From positions 1 through 34,327 of the forward strand of contig SLMM01000059.1 of the NCBI GenBank assembly GCA_007133565.1: a stretch of DNA of 34,327 nucleotides, written 5' to 3'. Made by a program: the position numbers and the translations under genes. Source of the DNA: Bacteroidales bacterium (GTDB lineage: Bacteria > Bacteroidota > Bacteroidia > Bacteroidales > PUMT01). Under the pieces are notes generated by a model, which was not told the DNA's origin, made no database searches, and worked only from the letters and a program-made list of their open reading frames with translations. Shown here piece after piece: positions 14,992-23,041 of this stretch (position 1 is its first letter; the number at the start of each line of letters is the position of its first letter).

Positions 14992-16332
14992 TCATTGGAT
15001 GGCTAGCGATTCACCGAGATAAAAATCAAGTATCTTTGAGCGCAGATAGTATTCATACTTAGCCTGTACCTTATTTGACTGTGCCCTGAATAAACTGTTC
15101 TGGGCATACTGGTAATCTACAAAATTTATCAGCCCAAGTCCGAATTGCTCCTTTGCATAATTAAAGGCCTCCTGGGCTGCAATTACGGCTTTTTCTGCCG
15201 AATTATATCGGTTATATGCATTCCGTGCACCATTGTGCATCTGATGTATCTCCATATAAAGGCTCTGTTTTGTTTCATCGAGATGGTACTGTGCATCCAT
15301 CACTGAAACCCTGGCGTTGCTGATCCTGTTGCGGGTTGTCCATCCGTCAAATATGGGTATGGTCAGGGTTACACCAAGCTGCCTGTACCTGTTGTCCCTT
15401 ATCTGTGTCGAATACGGATAATCACCACCGTCTACCGGGTTCACGGCAAGCTCGGAATACCTTGAATAGATCAAACCCTGAAGGTCAAGACGAGGGCTTT
15501 GCATTCCCCTCATCACTGCCAACTCCTTTTCCCGGCTCCTGAGCATATATTCAGCTACCCTTACCTGCGGCAGAACGGCTTCTGCCTCTTCATATATATT
15601 GTCTACAGTATTCATTATTGCAGCCTCGCCAATATCAATAATTTCAGGAACTTTAATGCGTAAATCATAGCCCGGTTCAAGTTGCATCATCTGAGCGAGA
15701 TCAAGATAGGACTGATTAAGGTTGTTCCTCGCAAGAGTAAGCTGGTATTCATCGGCAGCTACCTGCGATTCAATCTCATAAAGCCTGCCACCGGGAATAT
15801 TCCCCACCCTGAAATTTATTCTTCCAGCCTCAAGTTCAAGAGTTGACACTTCAAGCTGCATCTCAGCAATCTCAACCAGCTCCTTTTCAAGCAATATCTG
15901 GAAAAAGGCTGCAGAGATGTTCAGCGAAATGTCGTTCCTGGCGCGATCAACCTCTTCAAGCCGGGACATAAGCAGGAATCTGTGCTGCTGTATATTGTTA
16001 TAGTTCTGGAATCCTCCGAAAACGCTGATCCTTCCCCTTATTCCAAGATTGCCCTGTTGAAATTCGCGGTTTTCCCATTGGTATGTATCGTAATTAAGAG
16101 CACGTCCCGAATTGAAATCATGGCCTGCAAAAGCTGTAACTCCCGGGAGTACCCCTATCATGGACCGGTTATAATTGTTCCTGGCGCTTTCTGATACTAG
16201 CTTCTGCCTTTTGAGCTGGATATTATTCTCAAGAGCATAATCTATGCAATCCTGCAGCGTCCACATTTCCTGTGCATAACCAGCAACCGCAGTTATAATC
16301 AAAATCAGCAATATCCCTTTTAACCGTTCCAT
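14992..16332 (-). CDS. TolC-family outer-membrane efflux channel
   Basis: Outer-membrane channel of an export system, 446 residues, expected to act as a trimer with a trans-periplasmic alpha-barrel. A signal peptide covers about residues 1-20. The opening MWTLQDCIDYALENNIQLKR is the standard OEP-family start. Two OEP repeats of long amphipathic helices follow, with VTLTIPIFDGWTTRNRI and the paired VSVMDAQYHLDETKQSL and YAKEQFGLGLINFVDYQYAQ helices. It is the last gene of the minus-strand export cluster, 13 bp after the 97-aa gene and downstream of the ABC ATPase and adaptor genes, so it probably forms the outer channel of that system. The cargo is unknown. Confidence 0.93.
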   Translation of the reverse strand: MERLKGILLILIITAVAGYAQEMWTLQDCIDYALENNIQLKRQKLVSESARNNYNRSMIGVLPGVTAFAGHDFNSGRALNYDTYQWENREFQQGNLGIRGRISVFGGFQNYNNIQQHRFLLMSRLEEVDRARNDISLNISAAFFQILLEKELVEIAEMQLEVSTLELEAGRINFRVGNIPGGRLYEIESQVAADEYQLTLARNNLNQSYLDLAQMMQLEPGYDLRIKVPEIIDIGEAAIMNTVDNIYEEAEAVLPQVRVAEYMLRSREKELAVMRGMQSPRLDLQGLIYSRYSELAVNPVDGGDYPYSTQIRDNRYRQLGVTLTIPIFDGWTTRNRISNARVSVMDAQYHLDETKQSLYMEIHQMHNGARNAYNRYNSAEKAVIAAQEAFNYAKEQFGLGLINFVDYQYAQNSLFRAQSNKVQAKYEYYLRSKILDFYLGESLAIQ

Positions 16333-16345
16333 GTTCGTTTATTAG

Positions 16346-16639
16346 TTATGATTTTTTCTTTCTGTACAGAACCTGAATGTGTTTTGAATCTTCACCTGGC
16401 GTAAAGATCTGGATCAGTTCCCATTCAGGGTCATAATTCCTGATGGCATTTTTCAGCCTCTCAATTCTTGCAAGAGACAGTGAGATCTGGTCATCAAACC
16501 TGCTTAACTCATCTTCAACCTCCCAGGGAAAGGATTCTACCCGAAAGTTATAAGTACTTTTTCTTCCACCGATTGTCAGACTGATTTCAGCAATCTCATC
16601 ATCACCGAAGTGTGATACCGGAACGCACAGATCCTTCAT
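16346..16639 (-). CDS. Uncharacterised 97-aa soluble protein in the export cluster
   Basis: I do not recognise a family. The protein has no signal peptide or membrane segment, so it is probably cytoplasmic. It is rich in acidic residues in its first half (FGDDEIAEISLTIGGRKSTY), with a central helix (ISLSLARIERLKNAIRNYD) and a basic tail YRKKKS. The reading frame could extend upstream to a GTG at 16741, but I start at the ATG 16639. The upstream part overlaps a large inverted repeat and reads like non-coding sequence. The 13-bp spacing to the TolC gene suggests translational coupling. Codon usage looks like that of its neighbours, so it is likely a real gene. A regulatory or assembly role for the exporter is guesswork. 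Confidence 0.72.
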   Translation of the reverse strand: MKDLCVPVSHFGDDEIAEISLTIGGRKSTYNFRVESFPWEVEDELSRFDDQISLSLARIERLKNAIRNYDPEWELIQIFTPGEDSKHIQVLYRKKKS

Positions 16640-16682
16640 GGCATTTTCTGGTTGGTTCAACAAATAATTCAATTGTAATAAA

Positions 16683-16748
16683 GGAATTTGACCGGATGCG
16701 GCAACCCATTTGCCCTGAATTATAATGCCGCAAACCGGCACAAATTCC
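16683..16748. repeat. Large imperfect inverted repeat between the ABC ATPase and the 97-aa gene
   Basis: Arms at 16683-16703 and 16726-16748 pair over GGAATTTG, CCGG and TGCGGCA, with one- to two-base bulges and a 22-nt loop. It occupies most of the 118-bp gap after the ATPase stop. It may be an mRNA-processing or attenuation stem within the operon, or a scar of a small element. There is no U-tract and no visible target-site duplication. Confidence 0.6.
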
Positions 16749-16757
16749 CTGAATTTA

Positions 16758-17441
16758 TTACAGAAGTTTCTTCACGTTTTCTGTTACAATATGTCCGTCA
16801 AACAACTGGACAATTCTGTGTGCCTTTTCAGCATCCGAAGGAGAGTGTGTAACCATCACTATAGTAGTTCCTTCTTCATTGAGGTGGCCAAGAAGGTTCA
16901 TAACCTCCTCTCCGTTCGCACTGTCAAGGTTACCGGTAGGCTCATCGGCCAGGATGAGCTTGGGTTTTGTAACTACCGCCCTGGCTATAGCGACTCGCTG
17001 TTGTTGCCCGCCGGAAAGCTGCTGCGGAAAATGCTTTGCCCTGTGTCCGATCTTCATCTTTCCAAGCACTTCCTCAACTTTTTTCTTCCTCTCAGATGAA
17101 GGTACATTAAGATAAAGAAGCGGCAATTCGACATTTTCAAATACAGTTAGCTCATCAATAAGGTTAAAGCTCTGGAAAACAAATCCTATATTAGCTTTCC
17201 GCATATTGGTACGCTGGCGTTCGGAATATTTTGAAACCTCCGTATCATTGAACCAAAGTTCACCTGATGTGGGATTGTCCAGCAATCCAACTATATTCAG
17301 CAGGGTTGACTTACCGCATCCGGAGGGGCCCATTATGGCCACAAACTCTCCGTTACTTATCTCCAGGTTTACCTTATTTAGCGCAGTGGTTTCAACCTCA
17401 TCGGTCCTGAAGACCTTTACCAGTTCATTTGTTCTTATCAT
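16758..17441 (-). CDS. ABC transporter ATP-binding protein (MacB/LolD type)
   Basis: Cytoplasmic ATPase of a MacB/LolD-class ABC system, 227 residues. Walker A GPSGCGKST is at about 38-46. Q-loop VFQSFNLIDELTVFENVELP, signature LSGGQQQRVAIARA, Walker B LILADEPTGNLDS and H-loop VMVTHSP are all intact. The frame continues upstream to a TTG at 17483. The ATG at 17441 (MIRTNELVKVF) gives the normal family start and leaves 46 bp after the adaptor gene. Enzymes of this class need an FtsX/MacB-type permease, yet none is encoded next to it or anywhere in the window. MacB-like mechanotransmission toward the TolC channel is the likely role, with a permease encoded elsewhere. Confidence 0.94.
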   Translation of the reverse strand: MIRTNELVKVFRTDEVETTALNKVNLEISNGEFVAIMGPSGCGKSTLLNIVGLLDNPTSGELWFNDTEVSKYSERQRTNMRKANIGFVFQSFNLIDELTVFENVELPLLYLNVPSSERKKKVEEVLGKMKIGHRAKHFPQQLSGGQQQRVAIARAVVTKPKLILADEPTGNLDSANGEEVMNLLGHLNEEGTTIVMVTHSPSDAEKAHRIVQLFDGHIVTENVKKLL

Positions 17442-17487
17442 GGCTTTATTGTTTTGTTTGGTTTGGTTATATTGTTTATTCAATTCT

Positions 17488-18744
17488 TTACTTTAGCACG
17501 AGCCTGTCAACATTCCCGAAATTATCATAGCTTGATACTATTACCCTTTCACCCGGCTCAAGTCCCTCAAGAACCTCATAGAACCGGGGGTTCTGGCGAC
17601 CTATCCTTATATCCCTTCTGTAAGCAAAAGAGCCTGAAGGATCAACAACATAAACCCACTGTCCGCCTGTGCTCTGGTAGAAGCCTCCCCTGGGAATAAG
17701 TATTGCATTACGCGATTCCCCGAGTTCAAGCCTTATACGGAATGTCTGCCCGATGCGCATCTGGTCAGGTACCCCGTTCACAAACTCCATGTCGACTGAA
17801 AAACGACCTGCCTGAACCTCAGGATAGATCCTTGTGATTACCAGGTCGTACCGGTTGCCTGCAAATTCGAAGTCACCCGTCAATCCCTGCGTAACCCTTG
17901 ATATGTAATGCTCGTCTATTTCCACACGCAGCTTATAGGAATCAAGGATATTTATGCGCCCCAGCCGCTCTCCCCTGTTGACCATCTGCCCAATCTCGAG
18001 GTTGAGGGTTGCAAGCTCACCATAGACCGGAGCCGCGAGTTCCATTGCCTCAAGCCTCTGGTAGACAAGCTTCATGTTTTCCTCCATGTTCCTGAGAGAG
18101 GTCTCCATTGCATCAAGCTGCAACACCCTGTAAATGGAATCCTGTTCGTAGCTTTCCCTGTAAAGGGCAAGCCTTCTTTTGGATATCTCATACTGCTCCT
18201 TTGATATTTCGTACTCTTCCTTTGAGATATGGTTCTGTTCCATCAATACATTGTTGTTCCTGTACCGACGTTCGTGCTGGCGAAGTGCCAGTTCAAGCTC
18301 AAGCAGCTGGTTCCTGTAAGTAAGATTCTGCTGTTCAAGCTGCACCCTGAACATACGCATGTCGTTAACTGTTCTTGCATAATTGGTTTCATGGTTGGAA
18401 ATATCAAGCAGAAGGGTAGTGTTCGAAAGTCTCGCCAATGGCTCGCCGATCTCGACCATTCCCCCTTCACGGCGGTAGATCTCTTCCACCCTTCCTCCTT
18501 CAGTTGCATCAAGGAATATTGTCTGTATCGGTTCTACAGTACCGATCACTGCAATAAAATCAAGAAAGGCATCCTCCCTCACCTTCTCTACCGTGATCTT
18601 GTCAACCTCAACATTAAGGCGTGAACTCTTGTCTCCAAAAACTATCTGATAGAAAACCAGCACTACCAGCAGGGCGGAGACTGAAATCCAGGCCAGCCTT
18701 CTCCACTTTTTGCCCTTATTCTCTATTTTGCGATCCATGCTCAT
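17488..18744 (-). CDS. Periplasmic adaptor / membrane fusion protein (HlyD/MacA-like)
   Basis: Inner-membrane-anchored adaptor linking an ABC exporter to a TolC channel, 418 residues. One transmembrane segment lies at about 15-36 (LAWISVSALLVVLVFYQIVF). Half of the lipoyl/barrel-sandwich domain follows (GTVEPIQTIFLDATEGGRVE, about 68-105), then a long coiled-coil hairpin (about 112-230, including the near-repeat SKEEYEISKEQYEISKRR), the second lipoyl half (APVYGELATLNLEIGQMVNR) and beta-barrel and membrane-proximal domains. It is the first gene of the minus-strand export operon, divergent from the NtrC-type regulator. A second in-frame ATG two codons later is equally plausible as the start. 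Confidence 0.92.
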   Translation of the reverse strand: MSMDRKIENKGKKWRRLAWISVSALLVVLVFYQIVFGDKSSRLNVEVDKITVEKVREDAFLDFIAVIGTVEPIQTIFLDATEGGRVEEIYRREGGMVEIGEPLARLSNTTLLLDISNHETNYARTVNDMRMFRVQLEQQNLTYRNQLLELELALRQHERRYRNNNVLMEQNHISKEEYEISKEQYEISKRRLALYRESYEQDSIYRVLQLDAMETSLRNMEENMKLVYQRLEAMELAAPVYGELATLNLEIGQMVNRGERLGRINILDSYKLRVEIDEHYISRVTQGLTGDFEFAGNRYDLVITRIYPEVQAGRFSVDMEFVNGVPDQMRIGQTFRIRLELGESRNAILIPRGGFYQSTGGQWVYVVDPSGSFAYRRDIRIGRQNPRFYEVLEGLEPGERVIVSSYDNFGNVDRLVLK

Positions 18745-18778
18745 TATTATATGATTTTAAGAGTTTCCGGTTAAATGA

Positions 18779-18795
18779 TGTCACTAATTATGCCA
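18779..18795 (-). promoter_or_regulatory. Possible sigma-54 (-24/-12) promoter of the export operon
   Basis: On the minus strand TGGCATAATTAGTGACA carries a perfect -24 half (TGGCA). At the right 10-bp spacing it has TGA in place of the -12 TGC. It would start transcription near 18768, about 24 nt before the adaptor ATG. The gene for a sigma-54-type activator is the divergent neighbour, which raises the likelihood. Confidence 0.42.
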
Positions 18796-18850
18796 AAACA
18801 TGCATTTATCTGTATTCGTGATATTTAACAAGCCAGTAGGTCGGCCGTCA

Positions 18851-18897
18851 CCCTGAATAGTGTCCGGTATTGAGACAGGGATAGTACGGAATCGTAC
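18851..18897. promoter_or_regulatory. Candidate response-regulator binding region
   Basis: Two inverted repeats sit close together: TGTC-N9-GACA (18861-18877, framed by CCCTG at 18851 and CAGGG at 18876) and GTACG-N4-CGTAC (18884-18897). They lie about 60-115 bp upstream of the possible -24/-12 promoter, the distance expected for an enhancer bound by an NtrC-family regulator. No binding consensus is known for this protein. Confidence 0.4.
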
Positions 18898-18899
18898 AT

Positions 18900-18966
18900 T
18901 TTTACCAGAAGGCAGCCGTTTTGAATCTATAATAATCACTATATTTACATGCGCTAACTGGTAAAA
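18900..18966. repeat. 9-bp perfect inverted repeat bracketing the regulator gene's promoter region
   Basis: TTTTACCAG (18900-18908) and CTGGTAAAA (18958-18966) face each other across 49 bp. Between them lies a possible -7 box TATATTTA (18940-18947), with a TTTG at 18920-18923 that is closer than usual. The arrangement would suit autoregulation of the response-regulator gene, whose ATG is 19 bp past the second arm. Confidence 0.4.
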
Positions 18967-18985
18967 CCTAACATTCCCCCCGATC

Positions 18986-20362
18986 ATGGATAATAAGAAA
19001 GGAAAGATTCTTGCGGTTGACGACAATGACGATATTCTTTTTGCCCTGAAGCTTCTGCTGAAAACACATGTAGAGCTTATAAAAACAACCAATGATCCCT
19101 CGGATATTCCCGACCTGATGGCAAGCGACGATTTTGACGTTATTTTGCTGGACATGAACTTTACCAAAGATGCTATCAGTGGCCAGGAAGGTTTTGACTG
19201 GCTTCAGAAGATACTTGAATTGGATCCTGAGGCAGTAGTGGTTTTCATAACAGCATACGGAGATGCCGAGAAGGCAGTCAAGGCAATCAAAGCGGGCGCA
19301 ACGGATTTTATCCTGAAACCCTGGCAGAATGAGAAACTGATAGCCACCGTATCGGCATCAGTGCAGCTCAGGAGGTCACGGCTGGAGGCAAGCGGATTAA
19401 AAACAAGGCAGAAGGAGATAAGCCAGGCTCTTGACCAACCCTTCCAGGATTTTATCGGTGTATCACCAGAAATGCGGGAGGTTTTCACGACAATACAGAA
19501 AGTGGCAAAAACAGACGCCAACGTACTTATACTCGGAGAGAACGGCACTGGCAAAGAGTTGGTGGCCAGAGCCCTTTACCGTAACTCCCCGAGAAAAGAG
19601 GAGGTTTTTATAAGCGTTGATCTTGGCAGTATCAGTGAAACTCTTTTTGAAAGTGAACTGTTCGGACACGTCAAGGGTGCATTTACAGATGCCATCAAGG
19701 ATAAGTCCGGGCGTTTTGAGATAGCATCGGGGGGCACACTATTCCTTGATGAGATTGGCAACCTGTCTCTTCCCATGCAGGCCAAGCTGCTTACAGTCAT
19801 CGAAAGGAAAGAGGTTATCAAGGTGGGCTCAACCAAACCCATCCCGATCGATATCAGGCTTATTTGCGCTACCAACAATAATATACACCAGATGGTTGCA
19901 GATGAGACATTCAGGCAGGACCTCCTTTACAGGATCAACACCGTTGAGATACATCTGCCACCGCTGCGTGAACGTACCGGCGATATACCCATGCTTGCAG
20001 AACATTTCCTGAGCATTTACAAGAAAAAATACAAAAAGAACGTTAACAGGATCAGCAGCGAGGCTATGACCAAGCTGAACCAGTACCATTGGCCGGGCAA
20101 TGTAAGGGAGTTGCAGCACGCAATTGAAAGAGCTTTGATTATGAGCGACTCCAACACTCTTCAAGCCGATGATTTCATCCTCTCGTCCCAACCAAAAAAA
20201 ACGGACGAGATGGAACTGCAAACCTATAATCTTGATGAGATTGAAAAAAGCATTATTCTGAAAGTGATGAAACAGAACAGGGGCAATATCTCTCAGGCAG
20301 CTGCAGAGCTGGGCCTGACACGCACATCACTCTACCGCAGAATGGAAAAATATGGTCTATAA
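18986..20362 (+). CDS. NtrC-family sigma-54-dependent response regulator
   Basis: Two-component transcription activator of 458 residues. The receiver domain (about 1-125) has AVDDNDD and the phospho-acceptor in VILLDMNF, then TAYGD and LKPW. The AAA+ domain (about 155-385) has Walker A GENGTGKE and Walker [13 protein letters not shown], but its sigma-54 contact loop reads GAFTDA instead of GAFTGA. The arginine-finger region [19 protein letters not shown] is intact. A Fis-type helix-turn-helix ends the protein ([20 protein letters not shown]). It overlaps the histidine kinase gene by 11 bp and is divergent from the export operon, which it probably activates. Confidence 0.94.
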   Translation: MDNKKGKILAVDDNDDILFALKLLLKTHVELIKTTNDPSDIPDLMASDDFDVILLDMNFTKDAISGQEGFDWLQKILELDPEAVVVFITAYGDAEKAVKAIKAGATDFILKPWQNEKLIATVSASVQLRRSRLEASGLKTRQKEISQALDQPFQDFIGVSPEMREVFTTIQKVAKTDANVLILGENGTGKELVARALYRNSPRKEEVFISVDLGSISETLFESELFGHVKGAFTDAIKDKSGRFEIASGGTLFLDEIGNLSLPMQAKLLTVIERKEVIKVGSTKPIPIDIRLICATNNNIHQMVADETFRQDLLYRINTVEIHLPPLRERTGDIPMLAEHFLSIYKKKYKKNVNRISSEAMTKLNQYHWPGNVRELQHAIERALIMSDSNTLQADDFILSSQPKKTDEMELQTYNLDEIEKSIILKVMKQNRGNISQAAAELGLTRTSLYRRMEKYGL

Positions 20363-21704
20363 AAACTTCAGAACGGTAAGCCTCATCAGGATACTGCTGC
20401 TTACAGCAAGCATATTCTTGTTTGTCTATACACTGGTGAATTATAGCTTTCATATCACCCCACTGCTGATAGGACTTTTAATCATTCTGCAGATAGTGTT
20501 GCTGTACAAGTATGTTGACAAGGTAAACAGAGACCTTACCAGCTTCCTGGAGTCCATAAGATTTTCTGAGTTTACGCTTACATTTCAGACCCGTGGAATG
20601 GGCTCTTCTTTTGACGAACTGAACAAGGCATTCAACGATGTCATAAAGGATTTCCAGAAAGTGAGGTCGGAAAAAGAAGAGCATTTTCAATACCTTCAAA
20701 GCATAGTTCAGAATATCGATGTAAGCATTCTCGCATATCAGCGCGACGGTACGGTCGAAATGGTAAACAAGTCAGCCAAAAAACTGTTCCAGGTAAGCAG
20801 TCTCCGCAACATAAGCGCCTTGGCAACAACAAGTTCTGAGCTGGTTTCCACACTAATAGAGATCAAACCCGGAGAGAATAAGCTTGTAAGGGTTCAGGAG
20901 CAGGATGACCTGCTGCAACTTGCGATTTATGCCACCGAGTTGAAAATACATGACAAACAGATAATCCTTGCAACCATAAAGAATATTCAAAATGTCCTTG
21001 AGGAACAGGAAACAGAAGCGTGGCAGAAGCTCATAAGAGTTTTGACGCATGAGATCATGAACTCGATAACCCCCATAGCTTCACTGTCATCTACCCTTGA
21101 AATGATGCTTAAGAGCATAACTGGTGAAGGAAATGACAAACCACTGGACATTGAAGCAGTAACAGAAATTCAGCAGGCACTGCAAACAATAAATAAAAGA
21201 AGCACCGGGCTTCTGCATTTTGTCAACACCTACCGTAACCTGACCCGCATACCCAAGCCCAATTTCAGGATATTTCCCGTGGCCGACCTGATAAACAACG
21301 TTCAGGTCTTAATGGAAGAGGAACTGCGGCAGAATGAGATCAAGCTGATCACATCTGTCATACCCCCTGACATTGAATTTTCGGCCGATGAGCAGTTGCT
21401 TGAGCAGGTAATGATAAATATGGTAAAAAATGCCATACAGGCTCTCTCGGGCAGGCCCGACCCGAAGATCGTCATAAAAGCATTCATCAATAAAAGGGGA
21501 AGGCTCACCATCCAGGTCCGTGACAACGGACAGGGTATACTCAAAGAGGTACTTGACAAGATCTTCATTCCATTCTTCACCACCAAGCCCAAGGGATCAG
21601 GCATCGGACTCAGCCTCAGCCGGCAGATTATGCGATTGCACGGGGGCACAATCACAGCAGGCTCAGAGCCGGACGTAGGTACCACCTTTACTCTTACATT
21701 CTGA
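20352..21704 (+). CDS. NtrY/NtrB-like sensor histidine kinase
   Basis: Membrane-bound sensor kinase of 450 residues, the partner of the preceding regulator. Two adjacent transmembrane helices lie at about 10-29 and 33-52 with almost no periplasmic loop, so the signal is probably sensed in the membrane or cytoplasm. A linker and a PAS-like domain follow (about 115-215, VDVSILAYQRDGTVEMVNKS). The dimerisation box holds the phospho-accepting His in RVLTHEIMNSITPIASL. The ATPase domain has the N-box MVNMVKNAIQAL-like stretch, DNGQGI and KGSGIGLSLSRQI. The ATG lies within the end of the regulator gene, so the two are translationally coupled. No receiver domain is fused. Confidence 0.94.
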   Translation: MVYKNFRTVSLIRILLLTASIFLFVYTLVNYSFHITPLLIGLLIILQIVLLYKYVDKVNRDLTSFLESIRFSEFTLTFQTRGMGSSFDELNKAFNDVIKDFQKVRSEKEEHFQYLQSIVQNIDVSILAYQRDGTVEMVNKSAKKLFQVSSLRNISALATTSSELVSTLIEIKPGENKLVRVQEQDDLLQLAIYATELKIHDKQIILATIKNIQNVLEEQETEAWQKLIRVLTHEIMNSITPIASLSSTLEMMLKSITGEGNDKPLDIEAVTEIQQALQTINKRSTGLLHFVNTYRNLTRIPKPNFRIFPVADLINNVQVLMEEELRQNEIKLITSVIPPDIEFSADEQLLEQVMINMVKNAIQALSGRPDPKIVIKAFINKRGRLTIQVRDNGQGILKEVLDKIFIPFFTTKPKGSGIGLSLSRQIMRLHGGTITAGSEPDVGTTFTLTF

Positions 21705-21749
21705 CAACAAGTAACCTTCTGGCCAGCCTTTCGATTTTGAACATACTAT

Positions 21750-23003
21750 TTATTCAGGAGAGGTGAACTTATTGCATCTCCATACCGGTATACCTTCTTT
21801 CCACACCATCAAAACTCTGATATTACCTCCGGAATAGTCAAAAACCACCAGATCGCCGGCACATCTGCTCTGCCAGTCATCAGCCCATACCAGCCTACCG
21901 GGTGCCTCAGATGCCATTCTCCATGCACCAGCAAGATCAGCCAGTCCGTTACCGGCCATATACCCCACATTCTGTTCAAGCGTCATCGCAGCTCCGGCCA
22001 GCAACCCCCCGCCCCCTGCAATACTCAACCTGCCGGCCTCATCAAGCTCCACCTCCCCTCCGATATGGGTCCTGTATACCCCAGGCGGACGGCCGGCAAA
22101 ACATGTAGCATCACTTACCAGTACCACCTTCCCCGGTTTCGCTGCCATAACCACTCGTAAAAAGGAGGCCGGCAGATGGAACCCGTCGGCTATCACACTT
22201 ACATAGAGGCTGTCGCATGACAGGAGGTCCCATAAAACATTGGGATGCCGTCGAAGCATCAGAGGTACCCCGTTTCCGACATGAGAGGCCATTACTGCAC
22301 CGGCATCGGTTGCTTTTTTGATATCATTCATCTCAGCTTCCGAATGAGCGATGGTGACAATAATACCCTCGCCGGCACACTTTCTGATAAACTCTACAGC
22401 CTTCTCCCTTTCGGGAGAAACAGCCACTATTTTTATCCTGTTTCCCGAAGCATCCCTCAGCCTGGAAAACAGCCCCCAGTCCGCTTCCCTTATATGCCCG
22501 GCGGGGTGAGCACCCCTATATCCCTCCTCGGGAGATATAAAAGGCCCTTCAAGATGGATGCCTCCAACACAGCTGTTAACCAGGGGATATGTATTGCATG
22601 CACGGTCTATTACAGATAGTGAATTGCACATATTTGCCTCCGAATTGGTGATCACCGCAGGGAAAAAGGTTGTCACACCCTGGCTAAGCAGCAATTCGGC
22701 CGCCTTTAGAACATCCAGTGGGGTAATTGAGGCAGAATTGAAATCAACACCGCCAATCCCGTTAACCTGCAAATCAACCAGCCCGCTCCCTGATATGGGC
22801 AAAGACTTACCAGTATGTTCGCCGGCTTGTTCTGCTTCTGCCTTCACCGCGGCAACTCCTGCCTCTTCAGTCCACCGGGCAGAGCCTTCAGCAGTGTTAT
22901 TTCTACCCTGATGCACAAGCCTGCCATCCCTGCACAACATCACCCTCCCTGTAAGGCAATCTATTACCCTGAAAACACCATGTACTGAATTTGAGTAGTC
23001 CAT
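21750..23003 (-). CDS. NagA-like N-acetylglucosamine-6-phosphate deacetylase, divergent
   Basis: Amidohydrolase-superfamily deacetylase of 417 residues, cytoplasmic. Recognisable NagA blocks: GLVDLQVNGIGGVDFNS (Gln/Asn in place of the HxH pair, as in E. coli NagA), GGIHLEGPFISPEEGYRGAH (metal Glu), TIAHSEAEM (His), MASHVGNG (His), VIADGFHLP and LVSDATCFAGRPPG (catalytic Asp). Odd features are a ~30-residue Ala/Glu-rich insertion before the first barrel strand (about 38-68) and SHVGNGVPLMLRRHPN where classical enzymes have a THLFNAM-like segment. The substrate may therefore be another N-acetylated sugar or sugar phosphate. It is the last gene of a minus-strand operon with the symporter and two oxidoreductases. 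Confidence 0.85.
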   Translation of the reverse strand: MDYSNSVHGVFRVIDCLTGRVMLCRDGRLVHQGRNNTAEGSARWTEEAGVAAVKAEAEQAGEHTGKSLPISGSGLVDLQVNGIGGVDFNSASITPLDVLKAAELLLSQGVTTFFPAVITNSEANMCNSLSVIDRACNTYPLVNSCVGGIHLEGPFISPEEGYRGAHPAGHIREADWGLFSRLRDASGNRIKIVAVSPEREKAVEFIRKCAGEGIIVTIAHSEAEMNDIKKATDAGAVMASHVGNGVPLMLRRHPNVLWDLLSCDSLYVSVIADGFHLPASFLRVVMAAKPGKVVLVSDATCFAGRPPGVYRTHIGGEVELDEAGRLSIAGGGGLLAGAAMTLEQNVGYMAGNGLADLAGAWRMASEAPGRLVWADDWQSRCAGDLVVFDYSGGNIRVLMVWKEGIPVWRCNKFTSPE

Positions 23004-23041
23004 CTCAGATTGTTTTCAGATTCATTGACATCATACAAAGG

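Noticed and set aside
16640-16741. N-terminal extension of the 97-aa protein to a GTG at 16741
   Set aside because: The extension overlaps the large inverted repeat and has no domain character; an ATG is available at 16639.
18187-18230. Short tandem repeat in the adaptor gene (YEISKEQ-type heptads)
   Set aside because: It fits the heptad pattern of the coiled-coil hairpin and needs no separate explanation.
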